Notes under the pieces: model-generated | What the model saw: only the letters and a program-made list of their open reading frames with translations | What the model was told of the DNA's origin: nothing | Databases searched by the model: none | Assembly: GCF_030816615.1 (NCBI RefSeq) | Contig: NZ_JAUSYD010000001.1 | Location: 4,238,501 to 4,302,500 of the forward strand | Reading direction: 5' to 3' | DNA length: 64,000 nucleotides | Source: Streptomyces sp. B1I3 | Lineage (GTDB): Bacteria; Actinomycetota; Actinomycetes; Streptomycetales; Streptomycetaceae | Part shown: piece after piece, positions 41,027 through 49,671 of the stretch | Layout of the letters: each line of letters begins with the position of its first letter | How positions within the stretch are numbered: the stretch's first letter is position 1 | Made by a program: the position numbers and the translations under genes

Positions 41027-42232
41027 ATGCACGTGTCCTTCGATCCCTGGTCCCCGGCGTTCGTCGCCGACCCGTACCCCGCCTACGCCGCGCTGCGCGC
41101 CACCGGCCGGGCGCACTACTTCGAGCCGACCCGGCAGTGGCTCGTCCCGCACTACTCCGAGGTGTCCGGGCTGCTGCGCGACCGGCGCCTGGGCCGGACC
41201 TACCTGCACCGCTTCACCCACGACGAGTTCGGCCTGGCCGCACCGCCCGCCGCCCACGAGCCGTTCCACACGCTCAACGGCCAGGGGATCCTCGATCTGG
41301 AGGCCCCCGACCACACCCGGATCCGGCGGCTGGTCGCCAAGGCGTTCACCCCGCGCACGGTCGAGATGCTCGTCCCCTCCGTGGAGCGGATGGCGGCCGG
41401 GCTCGTCGAGGAGTTCGTGGCGGCGGGCGGCGGCGACCTGCTCGCCGCGGTGGCCGAGCCGCTGCCCGTGGCCGTCATCGCCGAGATGCTCGGCGTCCCG
41501 GAGGGCGACCGGGCACTGCTGCGCCCCTGGTCGGCGGCGATCTGCGGGATGTTCGAGCTGAACCCGACGGAGGAGACGGCACAGGCCGCCGTGCAGGCCT
41601 CGGCCGAGTTCTCCGCATACCTGCGTGGACTGATCACCGCGCGGCGGGGTGACCCCGGCCCGGACCTGATCTCCGCGCTCATCGCCGCCCACGACGACGA
41701 CGACCGGCTGACCGAGCAGGAGATCGTCTCCACGTGCGTGCTGCTGCTGAACGCGGGGCACGAGGCGACCGTCAACGCCACCGTCAACGGCTGGTGGACG
41801 CTCTTCCGCCACCCCGGGCAGCTGGCGTCCCTGCGGGCCGACCACAGCCTGCTGCCGACCGCCGTGGAGGAGCTGCTGCGCTACGACACACCGGTGCCCA
41901 TGTTCGCGCGGTGGGTTCTGGACGACATCGAGATCGACGGCACCGTCATCGAGCGTGGCTCCCAGGTGGCGCTGCTCTTCGGCTCGGCCAACCGGGACCC
42001 GGAGCGGTTCACCGACGCGGAACAGCTGGACCTGTCCCGCGGGGACAACCCGCACATCTCCTTCGGTGCGGGCATCCACTACTGCCTGGGGGCCCCCTTG
42101 GCCCGCGTCGAACTCGAGGCCTCATTCGGGGCGTTGCTGCGCAGCGCGCCCGGGATGCGGCCGGTGGCGGAGCCGGAGTGGAAGCCGGGGTACGTGATCC
42201 GGGGGCTGCGGGAGCTGCTGGTCGAGATCTGA
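41027..42232 (+). CDS. Cytochrome P450 (CYP107-like)
   Basis: The 401-residue monooxygenase has the heme-Cys motif FGAGIHYCLG near residue 345, the K-helix ExxR in EELLRYDTPV near 285, and an I-helix oxygen-activation motif AGHEATVN near 245, with Ala where many have Thr-Thr. The soluble bacterial P450 length is normal. It needs ferredoxin partners not present here; substrate unknown. It sits ten bases downstream of a two-component system, so it may be regulated with it. A hairpin terminator follows. Confidence 0.92.
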   Translation: MHVSFDPWSPAFVADPYPAYAALRATGRAHYFEPTRQWLVPHYSEVSGLLRDRRLGRTYLHRFTHDEFGLAAPPAAHEPFHTLNGQGILDLEAPDHTRIRRLVAKAFTPRTVEMLVPSVERMAAGLVEEFVAAGGGDLLAAVAEPLPVAVIAEMLGVPEGDRALLRPWSAAICGMFELNPTEETAQAAVQASAEFSAYLRGLITARRGDPGPDLISALIAAHDDDDRLTEQEIVSTCVLLLNAGHEATVNATVNGWWTLFRHPGQLASLRADHSLLPTAVEELLRYDTPVPMFARWVLDDIEIDGTVIERGSQVALLFGSANRDPERFTDAEQLDLSRGDNPHISFGAGIHYCLGAPLARVELEASFGALLRSAPGMRPVAEPEWKPGYVIRGLRELLVEI

Positions 42233-42250
42233 GGCGGGGAACCCGGGGCC

Positions 42251-42276
42251 GCGGGGCCTGGCCGGGCCGGCCCCGC
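42251..42276 (+). terminator. Hairpin after P450 gene
   Basis: GCGGGGCC (42251-42258) pairs with GGCCCCGC (42269-42276), 19 bases after the P450 stop and before the convergent diacylglycerol-kinase-like gene. Confidence 0.6.
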
Positions 42277-42378
42277 GACACCGCGTTCGGCCCCCGAGGC
42301 GACTCCGGCGAGGCCGTCGTCCACGGGGGCACCCGGCGGCCGTCCTTCGCTCGCGGCCGCCGGAGCGACCGGCGGCGG

Positions 42379-43227
42379 TCACTCCCCGGGCGGTTCCGCC
42401 GGGAGTACCAGCGCCCACGCCCCCGCCCGTACGGTCCAGGTGCGGGTCCGGACCGGGCCCGCGACCTGTATGTCCGCGCGGTAGCGGAAATCCGGGCCGG
42501 ACACCGTGACGGCCTTGACCTCCGCCGTGATCGTCTCGCCGGAGGCGGTGTGGATCACCACGTCCGCCAGGCCGCCGTCGCCCTGGGAGGTCACCGAGAC
42601 GCCCTCGACCGGCCGGTCCAGATCGTTCAGCAGGACACCGTCCGCCTCGACCCGGAGCCGGTGGGCGCGGAGTGGCGCGGACGCGGAGGCCGGGGCCGGG
42701 CGGACCAGGGCCGCCACCAGCGTCCGGCAGGTGTCCCAGACCGTGGGGGGCGCCGCCGCACCCGAGGTGGCGCCGGTGGCCGGGATACGCAGATCACCCA
42801 GGACCACGCCGTCGCTGTCGTCGACCAGCAGGTCCAGGCGGCGTGCCGCCCCGTCGAGCGCCGTGCGCGCCGCCGCGACCGCGCCCCTGGGCACGCCGAG
42901 CGCGTGGGCGAGTTCCAGGGTGTGCGCCGCACCGACCGGAATCAGGGAGAGCGTGCTGTCCGCGAGCTCCCGTTCCCGGTGCAGCTGGGCCACGGCGCGC
43001 AGCAGCGCGTGGTCGTCGCCGACGACCACCGGCCGCCTGCCGCCCCGCCTCGACAGGGCCCTGGCGAACTCGTCAGGGCCGTCCGGAAGGCAGATCTTCG
43101 CGTGGGATCCGGCGCTCAGGACGTCCTTCGCGATGCGGACGGACTCGCCGTCGTAGCGCCTGGCGAGGGGGTCGATGAGCACGAGTAGCTGGTGGTCGCC
43201 GTCGCCGGGGGGCTCTGCAGCCGACAC
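42379..43227 (-). CDS. Diacylglycerol-kinase-like protein with changed nucleotide motif
   Basis: The 282-residue protein has the fold pattern of the DAG/sphingosine kinase family (LLVLIDPLARRYDGESVRI, a VVVGDDHALLRAV strand-loop, LIPVGAAHTLELAHALG near 115, and a C-terminal beta domain ending VRAGAWALVLPAE). The family GGDGT signature for ATP phosphates is replaced by VGDDH, and GNDFA-type PxGTxND reads PVGAAHT. It may have lost kinase activity. GTG 43227 follows GAGGAAGGACCGAG; longer starts to 43260 are less likely. It is divergent from purA. Confidence 0.72.
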   Translation of the reverse strand: MSAAEPPGDGDHQLLVLIDPLARRYDGESVRIAKDVLSAGSHAKICLPDGPDEFARALSRRGGRRPVVVGDDHALLRAVAQLHRERELADSTLSLIPVGAAHTLELAHALGVPRGAVAAARTALDGAARRLDLLVDDSDGVVLGDLRIPATGATSGAAAPPTVWDTCRTLVAALVRPAPASASAPLRAHRLRVEADGVLLNDLDRPVEGVSVTSQGDGGLADVVIHTASGETITAEVKAVTVSGPDFRYRADIQVAGPVRTRTWTVRAGAWALVLPAEPPGE

Positions 43228-43261
43228 CTCGGTCCTTCCTCGGGTAGCATCTTGGTGCAAG

Positions 43262-43289
43262 AGCCCCTTGCGCTATTGCGCCAGGGGCT
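43262..43289. promoter_or_regulatory. Hairpin in purA intergenic region
   Basis: AGCCCCTTGCGC (43262-43273) pairs with GCGCCAGGGGCT (43278-43289) with one mismatch around TATT, preceded by a TAGCAT box at 43242. It could be a leader hairpin, a short RNA terminator or an operator; the sequence alone does not decide. Confidence 0.4.
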
Positions 43290-43413
43290 TCGTCTATTCC
43301 GGGGCACCCGGTTCGACGGCTCAGGCTGTGCCGTACATCGTCGTGCGGCAGGTACGACCTTTACGTACGCCCCCTGACCTTGGACATGCCCCGCCCGGAA
43401 GGGGTGTACGCCT

Positions 43414-44697
43414 GTGCCCGCACTTGTGCTGCTCGGTGCTCAGTGGGGTGACGAGGGCAAGGGGAAGGCCACCGACCTCCTCGGTGGATCCGTTGATTAT
43501 GTGGTGCGTTACCAGGGCGGCAACAATGCCGGCCACACGGTCGTCGTAGGCGACCAGAAGTACGCACTGCATCTCCTCCCCTCCGGAATCCTGTCACCGG
43601 GGTGTACCCCGGTCATCGGTAACGGTGTCGTCGTCGACCCGGCGGTCCTGCTCTCCGAGCTGAGCGGTCTGAACGAGCGAGGCGTCGACACGTCCAAGCT
43701 CCTGATCAGCGGCAACGCTCATTTGATCACTCCGTACAACGTCACCGTCGACAAGGTGACGGAACGCTTCCTCGGGAAGCGCAAGATCGGTACGACCGGG
43801 CGCGGCATCGGCCCCACGTACGCCGACAAGATCAACCGGGTCGGCATCCGCGTCCAGGACCTCTACGACGAGTCGATCCTCGAGCAGAAGGTCGAAGCGG
43901 CGCTGGAGCAGAAGAACCAGCTCCTGGCCAAGGTCTTCAACCGGCGCGCGATCGAGTCGGGGAAGATCGTCGAGGAGATGCTCCAGTACGCGGAGCAGAT
44001 CAGGCCCTACGTCGCCGACACGACGCTGATCCTGAACGACGCCATCGACGAGGGCAAGGTCGTCCTCTTCGAGGGCGGCCAGGGCACCCTCCTGGACGTC
44101 GACCACGGCACGTATCCCTTCGTCACCTCGTCGAACCCGACCGCGGGCGGAGCCTGCACCGGGTCCGGTGTCGGCCCGACGAAGATCAGCCGGGTCATCG
44201 GCATCCTCAAGGCCTACACCACGCGCGTCGGGGCCGGACCCTTCCCGACGGAACTTCTCGACGAGGACGGCGAGGCGCTGCGCCGCATCGGGGGCGAGCG
44301 CGGTGTCACGACCGGCCGCGACCGTCGCTGCGGCTGGTTCGACGCCCCGATCGCGCGGTACGCGACCCGGGTCAACGGCCTCACGGACTTCTTCCTCACG
44401 AAGCTGGACGTGCTGACCGGCTGGGAGCAGATCCCGGTGTGCGTGGCGTACGAGATCGACGGCAAGCGTGTCGAGGAGCTCCCGTACAGCCAGACCGACT
44501 TCCACCACGCGAAGCCGATCTACGAGATGCTGCCGGGCTGGTCCGAGGACATCACGAAGGCCAAGACCTTCGACGACCTGCCGAAGAACGCGCGGGCGTA
44601 CGTCAAGGCGCTGGAGGAGATGTCCGGCGCCCCGATCTCCGCGATCGGTGTCGGCCCCGGCCGCACCGAGACCATCGAGATCAACTCCTTCCTCTAG
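43414..44697 (+). CDS. purA: Adenylosuccinate synthetase
   Basis: The 427-residue enzyme makes adenylosuccinate from IMP, aspartate and GTP, the first committed AMP step. Motifs seen are GAQWGDEGKGKATD near residue 8 (P-loop), NNAGHTVVVGDQKY near 36, TTGRGIGPTYADK near 130, EGGQGTLLDVDHGTYPFVTS near 220 and TTGRDRRCGWFDAP near 300. The GTG start opens at PALVLLGAQW. It is followed by a strong bidirectional terminator. Confidence 0.98.
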   Translation: MPALVLLGAQWGDEGKGKATDLLGGSVDYVVRYQGGNNAGHTVVVGDQKYALHLLPSGILSPGCTPVIGNGVVVDPAVLLSELSGLNERGVDTSKLLISGNAHLITPYNVTVDKVTERFLGKRKIGTTGRGIGPTYADKINRVGIRVQDLYDESILEQKVEAALEQKNQLLAKVFNRRAIESGKIVEEMLQYAEQIRPYVADTTLILNDAIDEGKVVLFEGGQGTLLDVDHGTYPFVTSSNPTAGGACTGSGVGPTKISRVIGILKAYTTRVGAGPFPTELLDEDGEALRRIGGERGVTTGRDRRCGWFDAPIARYATRVNGLTDFFLTKLDVLTGWEQIPVCVAYEIDGKRVEELPYSQTDFHHAKPIYEMLPGWSEDITKAKTFDDLPKNARAYVKALEEMSGAPISAIGVGPGRTETIEINSFL

Positions 44698-44723
44698 GAG
44701 CCGCGCTCCCTTGCGGAGCCGTG

Positions 44724-44764
44724 CGTGAGGGCCCCCGGCGAGCGCGTCGCCGGGGGCCCTCACG
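44724..44764. terminator. Bidirectional terminator after purA
   Basis: CGTGAGGGCCCCCGGCGA (44724-44741) pairs perfectly with the 18-base arm at 44747-44764 around a 5-base loop, between the convergent purA and kinase genes. Confidence 0.88.
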
Positions 44765-44779
44765 TGTGTGCGGCCGGAG

Positions 44780-47086
44780 TCAGTCCGCGCGCCGGAAGGT
44801 GGCCGGTGCGTCGTCCTCAGAGCCCACCCAGGTCATGGACAGCCCGTCGGCGCCCTTCATCTGCACCGTCCGCGTCCCGCCGCCCTCGCACTTGTCCTCG
44901 GGCTCCGCCGCCGTCACGGCCTGCGGGCCGAGGCGCAGCTCCTTGCTGTTCGCGTGGACGAGGATGCTCTCCTCCTCGCAGTGGTAGGCGGGCCCGTCGC
45001 TGGTGTACCTGCCGACCACCTCGCCATTGGCACCCTGGCTCAGCACCAGCGTGGTCCTGTCGGGGGAGGGCGAGCCACCCGTCTCCACGTACTCCCACGT
45101 CCCGAGGAACTCGGCGGGGATGGGCGTGGCGTTCTCGACGGTCCTGGTGAGGACCGCGGTCTCGCCGTCGTCGTCGGTCCAGATGAGCGTGCCGTCACCC
45201 GCGGCACGGACCGTCTGCCGGCCTCCGTCGGAGCACGACTCCTCGGGAATGCTGGTGAGCGCCCGGGACTCCAGCACCATCAGGTTGCCGAAGGAGACCA
45301 GCTCGGCGGCGCCGTTGCACAGCTCGTCGTCGAACGAGTTGAAGGTCGTGGCCACATCGGCGCCCACGCCTCCCTGGGTGATGGTGATGCGGCGGAAGGA
45401 AATGGGCTGCTGCTCGCTGTCCTTGCCGGTCCCTTCCCAGGTCCCCAGGTACTCCTTGGCGATGACGCCTTCCACGGCCGCGGACGGATCGGCGGACGGG
45501 TCCGTGGACGGGGTGTCGTCGGTGGAGGGGTCCGCGGAGGGCTTCTCGCTCTCCTTCGAGGGGCCGGCCTGCGCACCCGTGCCCTTGTCGTCGGTCTTGT
45601 CCGACCCCGCGGTGACGGCCGCGTACGTGATCCCGCCCGCGAGGAGGGCGACGACGGCGACGGCCGCGGTGACGAGGAGGGCGGTGCGCCGGCGCCGGGT
45701 GCCGGGAGTCTGCGGGCCGGTCCCGTGGGAGCCGGTACCGTGCGGGCCCGTTCCGTGCGGGCCCGGGTCGGTGGGGAGCGCCATGGGGGCGCCGAAGACG
45801 CCCAGCTGGGCGGGTGCGGCGGGCGGTGCCGGAGTGGGCGTGGGTGCCGGGGCGGGCGTCGGCGTCACGGCCGGGGGCGGGGTCGCCGCAGGCCCGGGGA
45901 GCGGTGCCGCTGGCGTGGCCGGCTCCGGCGTCACAGCCGGTGGCCGCGTGGCCTCGCGTGACGGGGCCGGGGGAGCCGAGGGCGGCGGCGGGGTCGCCGC
46001 GGGGGGCGCTAGCGGCGGCGCGCTGGGAGGCGGGGGAGTGTGCCCCGCGGCCGGAAGCGGCGTGGGCGCAACGAAGGGCGGCGGTGTGGGCGGGGCCACG
46101 GGGAGAGGAGGCGTCGCACCGGCCGGCGGGGGCGTCGCACCGGTCGGCGACCCGGCCGGCCGGGCCGGGATCCGGTGCCCGGGGCCGTCGGAGTCCAGCA
46201 GTTCCGCGGCCTTGCGGCCGAGTTCGGCGATGAGTGCGGACGGCAGCCACGGTTCGGTGTCCCCGGCCGCCTCCTCCGTCCGGGAGGCGACTTCGGACGG
46301 CGACGGCCGGTCGGCCGGATCCTTCGCCAGGCAGGCCCGCACCAGCTCGGTCAGGCCCTCGGGAAGGCCCGTCAGGTCGGGTTCCTCCTGCGCGATCCGG
46401 AACATGACGGCGTGCATGCTGCTCTCCGAGGAGCCGAACGGATGCCGGCGGGTACCGGCGAAGGCCAGCACCGATCCCAGGGAGAAGACGTCGCTGACAG
46501 GCGTGAGCGCCTCGCCGCGCACCTGCTCGGGCGACATGTACCCCGGTGAGCCGATCACCGCGCCGGTGCGCGTCAGCTTGCCGTCGGCGGTCACCGCGTC
46601 CAGGGCCCTGGCGATACCGAAGTCGATGACGCGCGGCCCGTCGATCGTCACCAGGACGTTGGCGGGCTTGAGGTCGCGGTGGATCAGGCCCGCCGAGTGG
46701 ACAGCGGTGAGCGCCTGGGCGAGCCGGTGGGCGAGGATGCTCACCGAGCGTTCAGGCAGCGGCTCGGAACGTTCGGCGAGCACGGCGTGCAGGGACGGGC
46801 CGGGAACGTACGCCGTCGCCACCCAGGGCGCGGGGGCGTCGGTGTCCGCGTCCAGCACGGCCGCGGTCCACAGCCCGCCGACCCGGCGGGCCGCCGCGAT
46901 CTCCTGCGCGAAGCGCCTGCGGAACTCCGGCTCCGTGGCGAGCTCGGAGCGTACGAGCTTCACGGCGACGGTCCGCCCGCCCGCGGAACGTGCCAGGTAC
47001 ACCTCGCCCATGCCCCCCGCGCCCAGGCGGGCGAGCAGGCGGTACGGGCCAATATGTGACGGGTCGTCATGTGTCAGCTGGTCCAC
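44780..47086 (-). CDS. Membrane Ser/Thr protein kinase (PknB-type), with paralogue
   Basis: The 768-residue kinase has an N-terminal catalytic domain (about 10-270): GAGGMGEVYLARSAGG glycine loop, TVAVKLVR lysine, HRDLKPANVLV catalytic loop, DFG in VIDFGIARALD, and GSPGYMSPEQ. A long Pro-rich linker (300-460) leads to one membrane segment (ALLVTAAVAVVALLAGGITY) and an extracellular part of two related beta domains, each containing a GTWE(G/Y) and an ESR/ELRLGPQ-like motif, likely sensing an external signal. It is closely related to the kinase at 53326-55179 in catalytic domain but not in sensor. ATG 47086 is well placed. Confidence 0.92.
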   Translation of the reverse strand: MDQLTHDDPSHIGPYRLLARLGAGGMGEVYLARSAGGRTVAVKLVRSELATEPEFRRRFAQEIAAARRVGGLWTAAVLDADTDAPAPWVATAYVPGPSLHAVLAERSEPLPERSVSILAHRLAQALTAVHSAGLIHRDLKPANVLVTIDGPRVIDFGIARALDAVTADGKLTRTGAVIGSPGYMSPEQVRGEALTPVSDVFSLGSVLAFAGTRRHPFGSSESSMHAVMFRIAQEEPDLTGLPEGLTELVRACLAKDPADRPSPSEVASRTEEAAGDTEPWLPSALIAELGRKAAELLDSDGPGHRIPARPAGSPTGATPPPAGATPPLPVAPPTPPPFVAPTPLPAAGHTPPPPSAPPLAPPAATPPPPSAPPAPSREATRPPAVTPEPATPAAPLPGPAATPPPAVTPTPAPAPTPTPAPPAAPAQLGVFGAPMALPTDPGPHGTGPHGTGSHGTGPQTPGTRRRRTALLVTAAVAVVALLAGGITYAAVTAGSDKTDDKGTGAQAGPSKESEKPSADPSTDDTPSTDPSADPSAAVEGVIAKEYLGTWEGTGKDSEQQPISFRRITITQGGVGADVATTFNSFDDELCNGAAELVSFGNLMVLESRALTSIPEESCSDGGRQTVRAAGDGTLIWTDDDGETAVLTRTVENATPIPAEFLGTWEYVETGGSPSPDRTTLVLSQGANGEVVGRYTSDGPAYHCEEESILVHANSKELRLGPQAVTAAEPEDKCEGGGTRTVQMKGADGLSMTWVGSEDDAPATFRRAD

Positions 47087-47517
47087 CGTCGGATCCTCGC
47101 ACAGGGGCCGCCGTCGGAGCGCCCGGACGGCCTGCTGTGGTGCAGTTCCGTTACCGTGCGGTGGTGTCGTCGTGGCCTGCAGGTCCGGAGCGCGCCCCGC
47201 GGCTCAGGCCTCCGCGCCCGCGGCGGCGAGCTCGCGCACCGCGGACGCGGTGGGCGATGTGTTCGCGGCGCGGTGCACGGCGTTCGTACCGGACCACGCC
47301 CACGGAGGCCGGCACGCCCGGCGCGGGGGTGAGCGCGCGGCCACGACATTCCCGGCGCTGAACCATGCCATGGCTGCCCGTGCTCCCCTCGTGGGCCGGC
47401 CTGCGGGCACCGCGTACGGGCGGGGGCCAGGAAGGGGGTGGGCAGGTGGACAGCTCGCCGTGCAGTTCGCCCCGGGCTCAACTGGCTTGAAGTGGAGGCC
47501 GGTTGGGCGGCCGCGCC
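47087..47517. other. Intergenic region upstream of chitinase 1
   Basis: A 520-base gap separates the kinase start from the chitinase 1 start (47610). The distal part holds the chitinase promoter and a dre-like site. In the remainder I see no gene with a binding site or recognisable product; the frames open here are Arg/Pro-rich GC artefacts. Confidence 0.4.
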
Positions 47518-47533
47518 TTGACAGGTCCAGACC
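47518..47533 (+). promoter_or_regulatory. Chitinase 1 promoter -35 with dre-like DasR site
   Basis: TTGACA (47518-47523) is immediately followed by GGTCCAGACC (47524-47533), one mismatch from the DasR core GGTCTAGACC. DasR represses Streptomyces chitinase genes and releases on N-acetylglucosamine-6-phosphate. The same arrangement recurs before chitinase 2. Confidence 0.7.
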
Positions 47534-47609
47534 ATTCGGATTCAGTGTCCGGCACGTCACGTCGGTCCGCCGCGGTGCTCGGCGCGCCGTACCGAAGGAG
47601 TGAGCAGCG

Positions 47610-48491
47610 CTGAAACGCATCAAGAGGTTCCTGACCGCACTGAGTGCCGTCGTCACCACGGCCGCCTTCCTGCCGGGTGCCGCCGCGACGGCCGGACCCG
47701 CGGGGGACGTGCCGGTGTGCGCGCCCTTGTGGAGTGCCGCCACCGCGTACACGGCGGGCGGCGCCGTCTCGCACCACGGGCGCAACTGGAGTGCCGGGTG
47801 GTGGACGCAGAACGAGAATCCGGGTGCCGCCTCCGTCTGGTCGGACCAGGGGGCCTGTGCCGGAGGGGAGTCTGACTTCGCCGTCAGCGAGGCCCAGTTC
47901 GACGCGATCTTTCCGGACCGCCACCCCTTCTACACGTACCAGGGGCTGGTCGACGCACTGCACGCCTACCCGCGCTTCGCCAACACCGGCACACCGCAGA
48001 CACGGGCCCGGGAGGCCGCCGCCTTCCTGACACACGCCGACTTCGAGTCCGTCGGGCTGCGGTACGTCAAGGAGATCAACGAGGCGAACTACTGGCGCAA
48101 GTGCGACTACGGCCGGCCGTACGGCTGCCCGGCGGGGCAGACGGCGTACTACGGCCGGGGGCCGATCATGTTCAGCTGGAACTTCAACTACAAGGCCGCG
48201 GGCGATGCCCTGGGCCTGGACCTGCTGAACGACCCATGGCTGGTGGAGCGGGATCCGTCGGTGGCCTGGCGGACCGCCCTCTGGTACTGGAACACCCAGA
48301 ACGGCCCCGGCACGATGACCTCGCACGATGCCATGGTGGGCGGCGCGGGCTTCGGCGAGACGATCCGTTCGCTCAACGGTGCCCTGGAGTGCGACGGCGG
48401 CAACGCCGGGTCGGTGGCGGCGCGCGTCGCCAGGTACGAGCGGATCACCGGGATCATCGGGACGGCACCGGGGCCGGGCCTCACCTGCTGA
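47610..48491 (+). CDS. Secreted GH19 chitinase with CBM5/12 domain, probable CTG start
   Basis: From CTG 47610 the product is 293 residues: signal peptide (KRIKRFLTALSAVVTTAAFL, then AAATAG), chitin-binding domain (CAPLWSAATAYTAGG, WSAGWWTQNENPG) and GH19 catalytic domain. TGA 47601 lies in frame just before it and no ATG/GTG/TTG follows until inside the mature protein (GTG 47709), while GAAGGAG sits 9 bases before the CTG, as before chitinase 2. Catalytic Glu is kept, but HETGG reads FESVG and IQLSW reads IMFSW, so the cleft is altered. It hydrolyses or binds chitin outside the cell; DasR control is likely. Confidence 0.82.
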   Translation: MKRIKRFLTALSAVVTTAAFLPGAAATAGPAGDVPVCAPLWSAATAYTAGGAVSHHGRNWSAGWWTQNENPGAASVWSDQGACAGGESDFAVSEAQFDAIFPDRHPFYTYQGLVDALHAYPRFANTGTPQTRAREAAAFLTHADFESVGLRYVKEINEANYWRKCDYGRPYGCPAGQTAYYGRGPIMFSWNFNYKAAGDALGLDLLNDPWLVERDPSVAWRTALWYWNTQNGPGTMTSHDAMVGGAGFGETIRSLNGALECDGGNAGSVAARVARYERITGIIGTAPGPGLTC

Positions 48492-48520
48492 CCGGGCCGG
48501 GTGGGTGTCGCGAACGCCGC

Positions 48521-48556
48521 TGTGGCTGTGGCTGTGGCTGTGGCTGTGGCTGTGGC
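48521..48556. repeat. Six tandem TGTGGC hexamers
   Basis: Thirty-six bases of exact TGTGGC repeats lie between the two chitinase genes, just before the DasR-type sites of chitinase 2. No coding or structural role is apparent. Confidence 0.9.
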
Positions 48557-48581
48557 GATGCGCGCATGAGAACCGACTGTT

Positions 48582-48607
48582 GGTCTAGACCTTGACAGGT
48601 TCAGACC
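48582..48607 (+). promoter_or_regulatory. Chitinase 2 promoter with two dre-like DasR sites
   Basis: GGTCTAGACC (48582-48591) is an exact DasR core, and GGTTCAGACC (48598-48607) a one-mismatch copy; TTGACA (48592-48597) between them is the -35. The chitinase direct repeats known in Streptomyces have this form. Confidence 0.82.
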
Positions 48608-48680
48608 ATTATCGATTGAGTGGGGGCACCCCCCATGGCGGCGCACCCTTCTGGCGGCGCCGCGCCGAAGGAGTGATCAC

Positions 48681-49577
48681 GTGATCAAACGTGTCATGAG
48701 CCTGCTGACCGCGTTGGGCGCGGTCGTCGCCACGCTCGTCTTTCTTCCCGCAGCCACGGCATCGGCGGCCACCTGCGCCCCGGCCTGGAACTCCTCGTCC
48801 GTCTACTGGGGAGGCGGGGCCGCCTCGTACAACGGGCACAACTGGTCCGCGAAGTGGTGGACGCAGAACGAGAAGCCGGGCACGGCGGACGTCTGGGCCG
48901 ACCAGGGCACCTGCGGTACCGGCGGTGGCGGTACGGATCCGGGCCAGCCGAACCCCTCGGGATTCGTCGTCAGCGAGGCCCAGTTCAACCAGATGTTCCC
49001 GAGCCGGAACTCCTTCTACACCTACAGCGGCCTGACCGCGGCTCTGAGCGCCTACCCGGGCTTCGCCAACACCGGCAGCGACACGGTCAAGAAGCAGGAA
49101 GCCGCGGCGTTCCTCGCCAACGTCAGCCACGAGACCGGAGGCCTGGTCCACGTCGTGGAGCAGAACACCGCCAACTACCCGCACTACTGCGACACCAGCC
49201 AGTCCTACGGCTGCCCGGCCGGCCAGGCCGCCTACTACGGCCGGGGGCCGATCCAGCTCAGCTGGAACTTCAACTACAAGGCCGCCGGTGACGCGCTCGG
49301 CATCGACCTGCTGGGCAACCCCTGGCAGGTGGAGCAGAACGCTTCCGTCGCCTGGAAGACCGGCCTCTGGTACTGGAACACGCAGAGCGGCCCCGGCACC
49401 ATGACGCCCCACAACGCCATGGTCAACGGCGCCGGCTTCGGCGAGACCATCCGGTCCATCAACGGATCCCTGGAATGCAACGGCGGCAACCCCGCCCAGG
49501 TCCAGAGCCGCATCGACAAGTACCGCGCCTTCGTCCAGATCCTCGGCACCACGCCCGGCTCCAACCTGAGCTGCTGA
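48681..49577 (+). CDS. Secreted GH19 chitinase with CBM5/12 domain (ChiC-like)
   Basis: The 298-residue enzyme has a signal peptide (IKRVMSLLTALGAVVATLVF to ASA), an N-terminal CBM5/12 chitin-binding domain (CAPAWNSSSVYWGGG, WSAKWWTQNEKPG), a Gly/Pro linker (GTGGGGTDPGQPNPSG) and a GH19 catalytic domain with the intact NVSHETGGLVHVVEQNTANY motif carrying both catalytic Glu, then YYGRGPIQLSWNFNYKAAG. It cleaves chitin by inversion, as in S. griseus ChiC. The GTG start follows GAAGGAG by 7 bases. DasR-type sites upstream imply N-acetylglucosamine control. A perfect-stem terminator follows. Confidence 0.94.
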   Translation: MIKRVMSLLTALGAVVATLVFLPAATASAATCAPAWNSSSVYWGGGAASYNGHNWSAKWWTQNEKPGTADVWADQGTCGTGGGGTDPGQPNPSGFVVSEAQFNQMFPSRNSFYTYSGLTAALSAYPGFANTGSDTVKKQEAAAFLANVSHETGGLVHVVEQNTANYPHYCDTSQSYGCPAGQAAYYGRGPIQLSWNFNYKAAGDALGIDLLGNPWQVEQNASVAWKTGLWYWNTQSGPGTMTPHNAMVNGAGFGETIRSINGSLECNGGNPAQVQSRIDKYRAFVQILGTTPGSNLSC

Positions 49578-49597
49578 GCGTCCCACCGTCCGCGTCA

Positions 49598-49631
49598 GGG
49601 GGCGTGCCCGGCTGCTGCCGGGTACGCCCCC
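49598..49631 (+). terminator. Terminator after chitinase 2
   Basis: GGGGGCGTGCCCGG (49598-49611) pairs with CCGGGTACGCCCCC (49618-49631) with one wobble around a 6-base loop. Confidence 0.78.
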
Positions 49632-49671
49632 GATGCCGTTCCGGAGCCGGTGATTGACAGGATCACCCACC

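Noticed and set aside
45003..47603. Plus-strand open frame opposite the Ser/Thr kinase
   Set aside because: Ser/Gly/Ala-rich antisense of the kinase; the kinase frame has complete catalytic motifs.
47600..47875. GTG start at 47600 for chitinase 1
   Set aside because: This frame does not encode the signal peptide or the chitinase domains; a CTG start in the correct frame explains the sequence better unless a base is missing.
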